From: an uncultured Bacillota bacterium
GTDB lineage: Bacteria > Bacillota > Limnochordia > Limnochordales > ZCTH02-B6
DNA: 6,558 nt
Direction: 5' to 3'
Assembly (NCBI GenBank): GCA_937916565.1
Contig: CALFSR010000236.1
Coordinates: 1 to 6,558, forward strand
The first letter of the stretch is position 1. The number at the start of each line of letters is the position of its first letter. The notes beneath the pieces were generated by a model. It worked only from the letters and a program-made list of their open reading frames with translations. It searched no databases and had not been told where the DNA came from. Position numbers and translations under genes: made by a program. Shown in pieces: positions 5,567 to 6,558 of this stretch.

Positions 5567-6558
5567 CGGGCCTCCACCTCGCTCATCCCCCCGGCTCCTG
5601 CACCCGATCCTGCAGCAGCCGGCCCGGCCGGCCGCCGTGCCGCCTCGCCCGCGCTCTCCGCAGGGACCGCCCGCAGCCGCTCGGCCATGTCCTCCGCGGT
5701 GATGTCGACGATGAACGTGCCGGCGCCCGTCTCGCTGCCGGCCAAATACTTGAGCTTGTCCCTCGTCCGGTGGAGCGGGTAAAACTCGACGTGAAAGTGG
5801 CAGTAGTCGTGCGGGCCGCCGTCCGTCGGCCGCTGGTGCTGCACCATCATGTACGGCAGCGGAAATCCCCAGAGCCCGTCGTAGCGGACCAGCGTCGCCT
5901 TGAGCGCCCGGGCAAGCGCCCACCGCTCGCCGTCGCCGAGCTCCGTGATGGCCGTCCGGTGCTCCTTGGGATAGACGTGCACTTCGTAGGGAAACCGGGC
6001 GAAAAAGGGGACGAACGCGATGAAATGCCCGTCTTCGTACAGCACCCGCCGCCCGTCCCGGAGCTCCTCGGCCACGACGTCGCAGCCGAGGCAGCGGCCG
6101 GTCCTTTCAAAGTGCGCCCGGCTCGCGCCGAGCTCCTGGGCCGGTATGGGCGGGATAAAGGGAAACGCGTAAATCTGCCCGTGCGGGTGGTGCAGCGTCA
6201 CCCCCACCTCGGCGCCCCGGTTTTCAAAGATGAACACGTATTGGATGTCTGGACGGCTCCCGAGCTCTTCGTAGCGGTCCGCCCACACCTCAACGAGGCG
6301 CCTGATGTGGGAGACGGGCTGCTGCGTCAGCGTGCCGTCGTGATCCGGCGAGTACAAGACCACCTCGCACTCTCCTTGGGCCGGCGCCACCGGGTAAAGC
6401 TCCGTGCCGTCCACCGCGGGCGGCGGCGGGTCCGGCCGGAGCGAAGGGAACTTGTTCTGAAACACCACGATCTCGTAGTCGCCCGCGGGCACTTCCGTCG
6501 GGTGGGCCCCCGGCAGCGTCGGGCATAGGGGACAGTGATCCGGCGGGGGCAGGAGCGG
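5563..6558 (-). CDS. galT: Galactose-1-phosphate uridylyltransferase GalT, N-terminus beyond window
   Basis: Exchanges UDP-glucose and galactose-1-phosphate to give UDP-galactose and glucose-1-phosphate, the second Leloir step. The frame is open to the right edge, giving 331 visible codons. By similarity to GalT, perhaps 40 N-terminal residues are missing. Visible are a zinc-type CPLC (6523-6534), the SPDHDGTL histidine, and the active-site HPHGQ (6175-6189) whose second His (6181-6183) is the uridylylated nucleophile. A second CLGC pair follows, then the C-terminal CHFHVEFYPL metal/substrate motif. The GTG at 6492 is not the start, because the zinc CxxC lies upstream of it. The last roughly 30 residues are an Ala/Gly-rich tail (ending GAGGMSEVEAR) beyond the conserved fold. 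It is first in a galT-galK order with a 4-base stop/start overlap. Promoter and any upstream gal gene are outside the window. Confidence 0.95.
   Translation of the reverse strand, partial: PLLPPPDHCPLCPTLPGAHPTEVPAGDYEIVVFQNKFPSLRPDPPPPAVDGTELYPVAPAQGECEVVLYSPDHDGTLTQQPVSHIRRLVEVWADRYEELGSRPDIQYVFIFENRGAEVGVTLHHPHGQIYAFPFIPPIPAQELGASRAHFERTGRCLGCDVVAEELRDGRRVLYEDGHFIAFVPFFARFPYEVHVYPKEHRTAITELGDGERWALARALKATLVRYDGLWGFPLPYMMVQHQRPTDGGPHDYCHFHVEFYPLHRTRDKLKYLAGSETGAGTFIVDITAEDMAERLRAVPAESAGEAARRPAGPAAAGSGAGAGGMSEVEAR
5571..5580 (-). promoter_or_regulatory. Ribosome binding site of galK inside the galT 3' end
   Basis: The minus-strand sequence GAGGTGGAGG has GGAGG (5571-5575) 4 nt and GAGG (5577-5580) 10 nt before the galK ATG. 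It lies wholly within the last codons of galT. Together with the ATGA overlap it supports galK translation by ribosomes finishing galT. Confidence 0.6.

Noticed and set aside
4154..5782. 542-codon plus-strand frame opposite galK
   Set aside because: Antisense to a clear galactokinase, with no conserved motif. It also crosses the 16-bp hairpin.
5567..5923. Upstream extension of galK to an earlier ATG (539-residue version)
   Set aside because: The added residues overlap conserved galT coding in another frame and resemble no galactokinase N-terminus. The ATGA-linked start gives the expected length.
5770..6528. 252-codon plus-strand frame opposite galT
   Set aside because: Antisense to the GalT active site region; a shadow of codon bias.

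Overview
The window is GC-rich bacterial DNA with tightly packed genes and strong purine-rich ribosome binding sites. Gene content (a PerR-type regulator beside katG, a galT-galK pair, a secreted-looking M20 peptidase) and the Shine-Dalgarno strength suggest a high-GC Gram-positive such as a high-GC Bacillota lineage (Symbiobacterium/Thermaerobacter/Limnochordia-like). This placement is inference, and an actinobacterial origin is not excluded. The first 16 bases are an exact match to the 3' end of the Illumina TruSeq read-2 adapter, so the left edge is a contig end from a short-read assembly and carries uncut adapter.

Layout. (1) 17-1011, minus strand: M20-family metallopeptidase, cut by the contig end, with an upstream GTG start that adds a probable signal peptide. 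(2) 1012-1396: a 385-base divergent intergenic region holding several dyads, including a clean 19-bp Fur/PerR-type operator at 1329-1347. (3) 1397-1867, plus: PerR-type Fur-family regulator with all predicted metal ligands. (4) 1959-4211, plus: full-length catalase-peroxidase katG with all catalytic residues. (5) 4212-4303: two tandem hairpins, the second a 16-bp perfect stem, between convergent genes. (6) 4304-5566, minus: galactokinase galK, complete. (7) 5563-6558, minus: galactose-1-phosphate uridylyltransferase galT, its 5' end beyond the window; its stop overlaps the galK start as ATGA.

How they work together. The regulator and katG form an oxidative-stress unit: the regulator most likely represses its own promoter through the 1329-1347 box, and peroxide oxidation of its metal site would release expression of regulator and catalase-peroxidase together. 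This parallels the furA-katG arrangement of mycobacteria. galT and galK are translationally coupled Leloir-pathway genes (galactose to galactose-1-phosphate, then to UDP-galactose) transcribed toward katG. The peptidase is divergent from the regulator and has no obvious functional tie to it. I found no mobile element, CRISPR array, RNA gene or evidently new system; the most useful unexpected observations are the adapter remnant, the operator, and the start-site choice of the peptidase.
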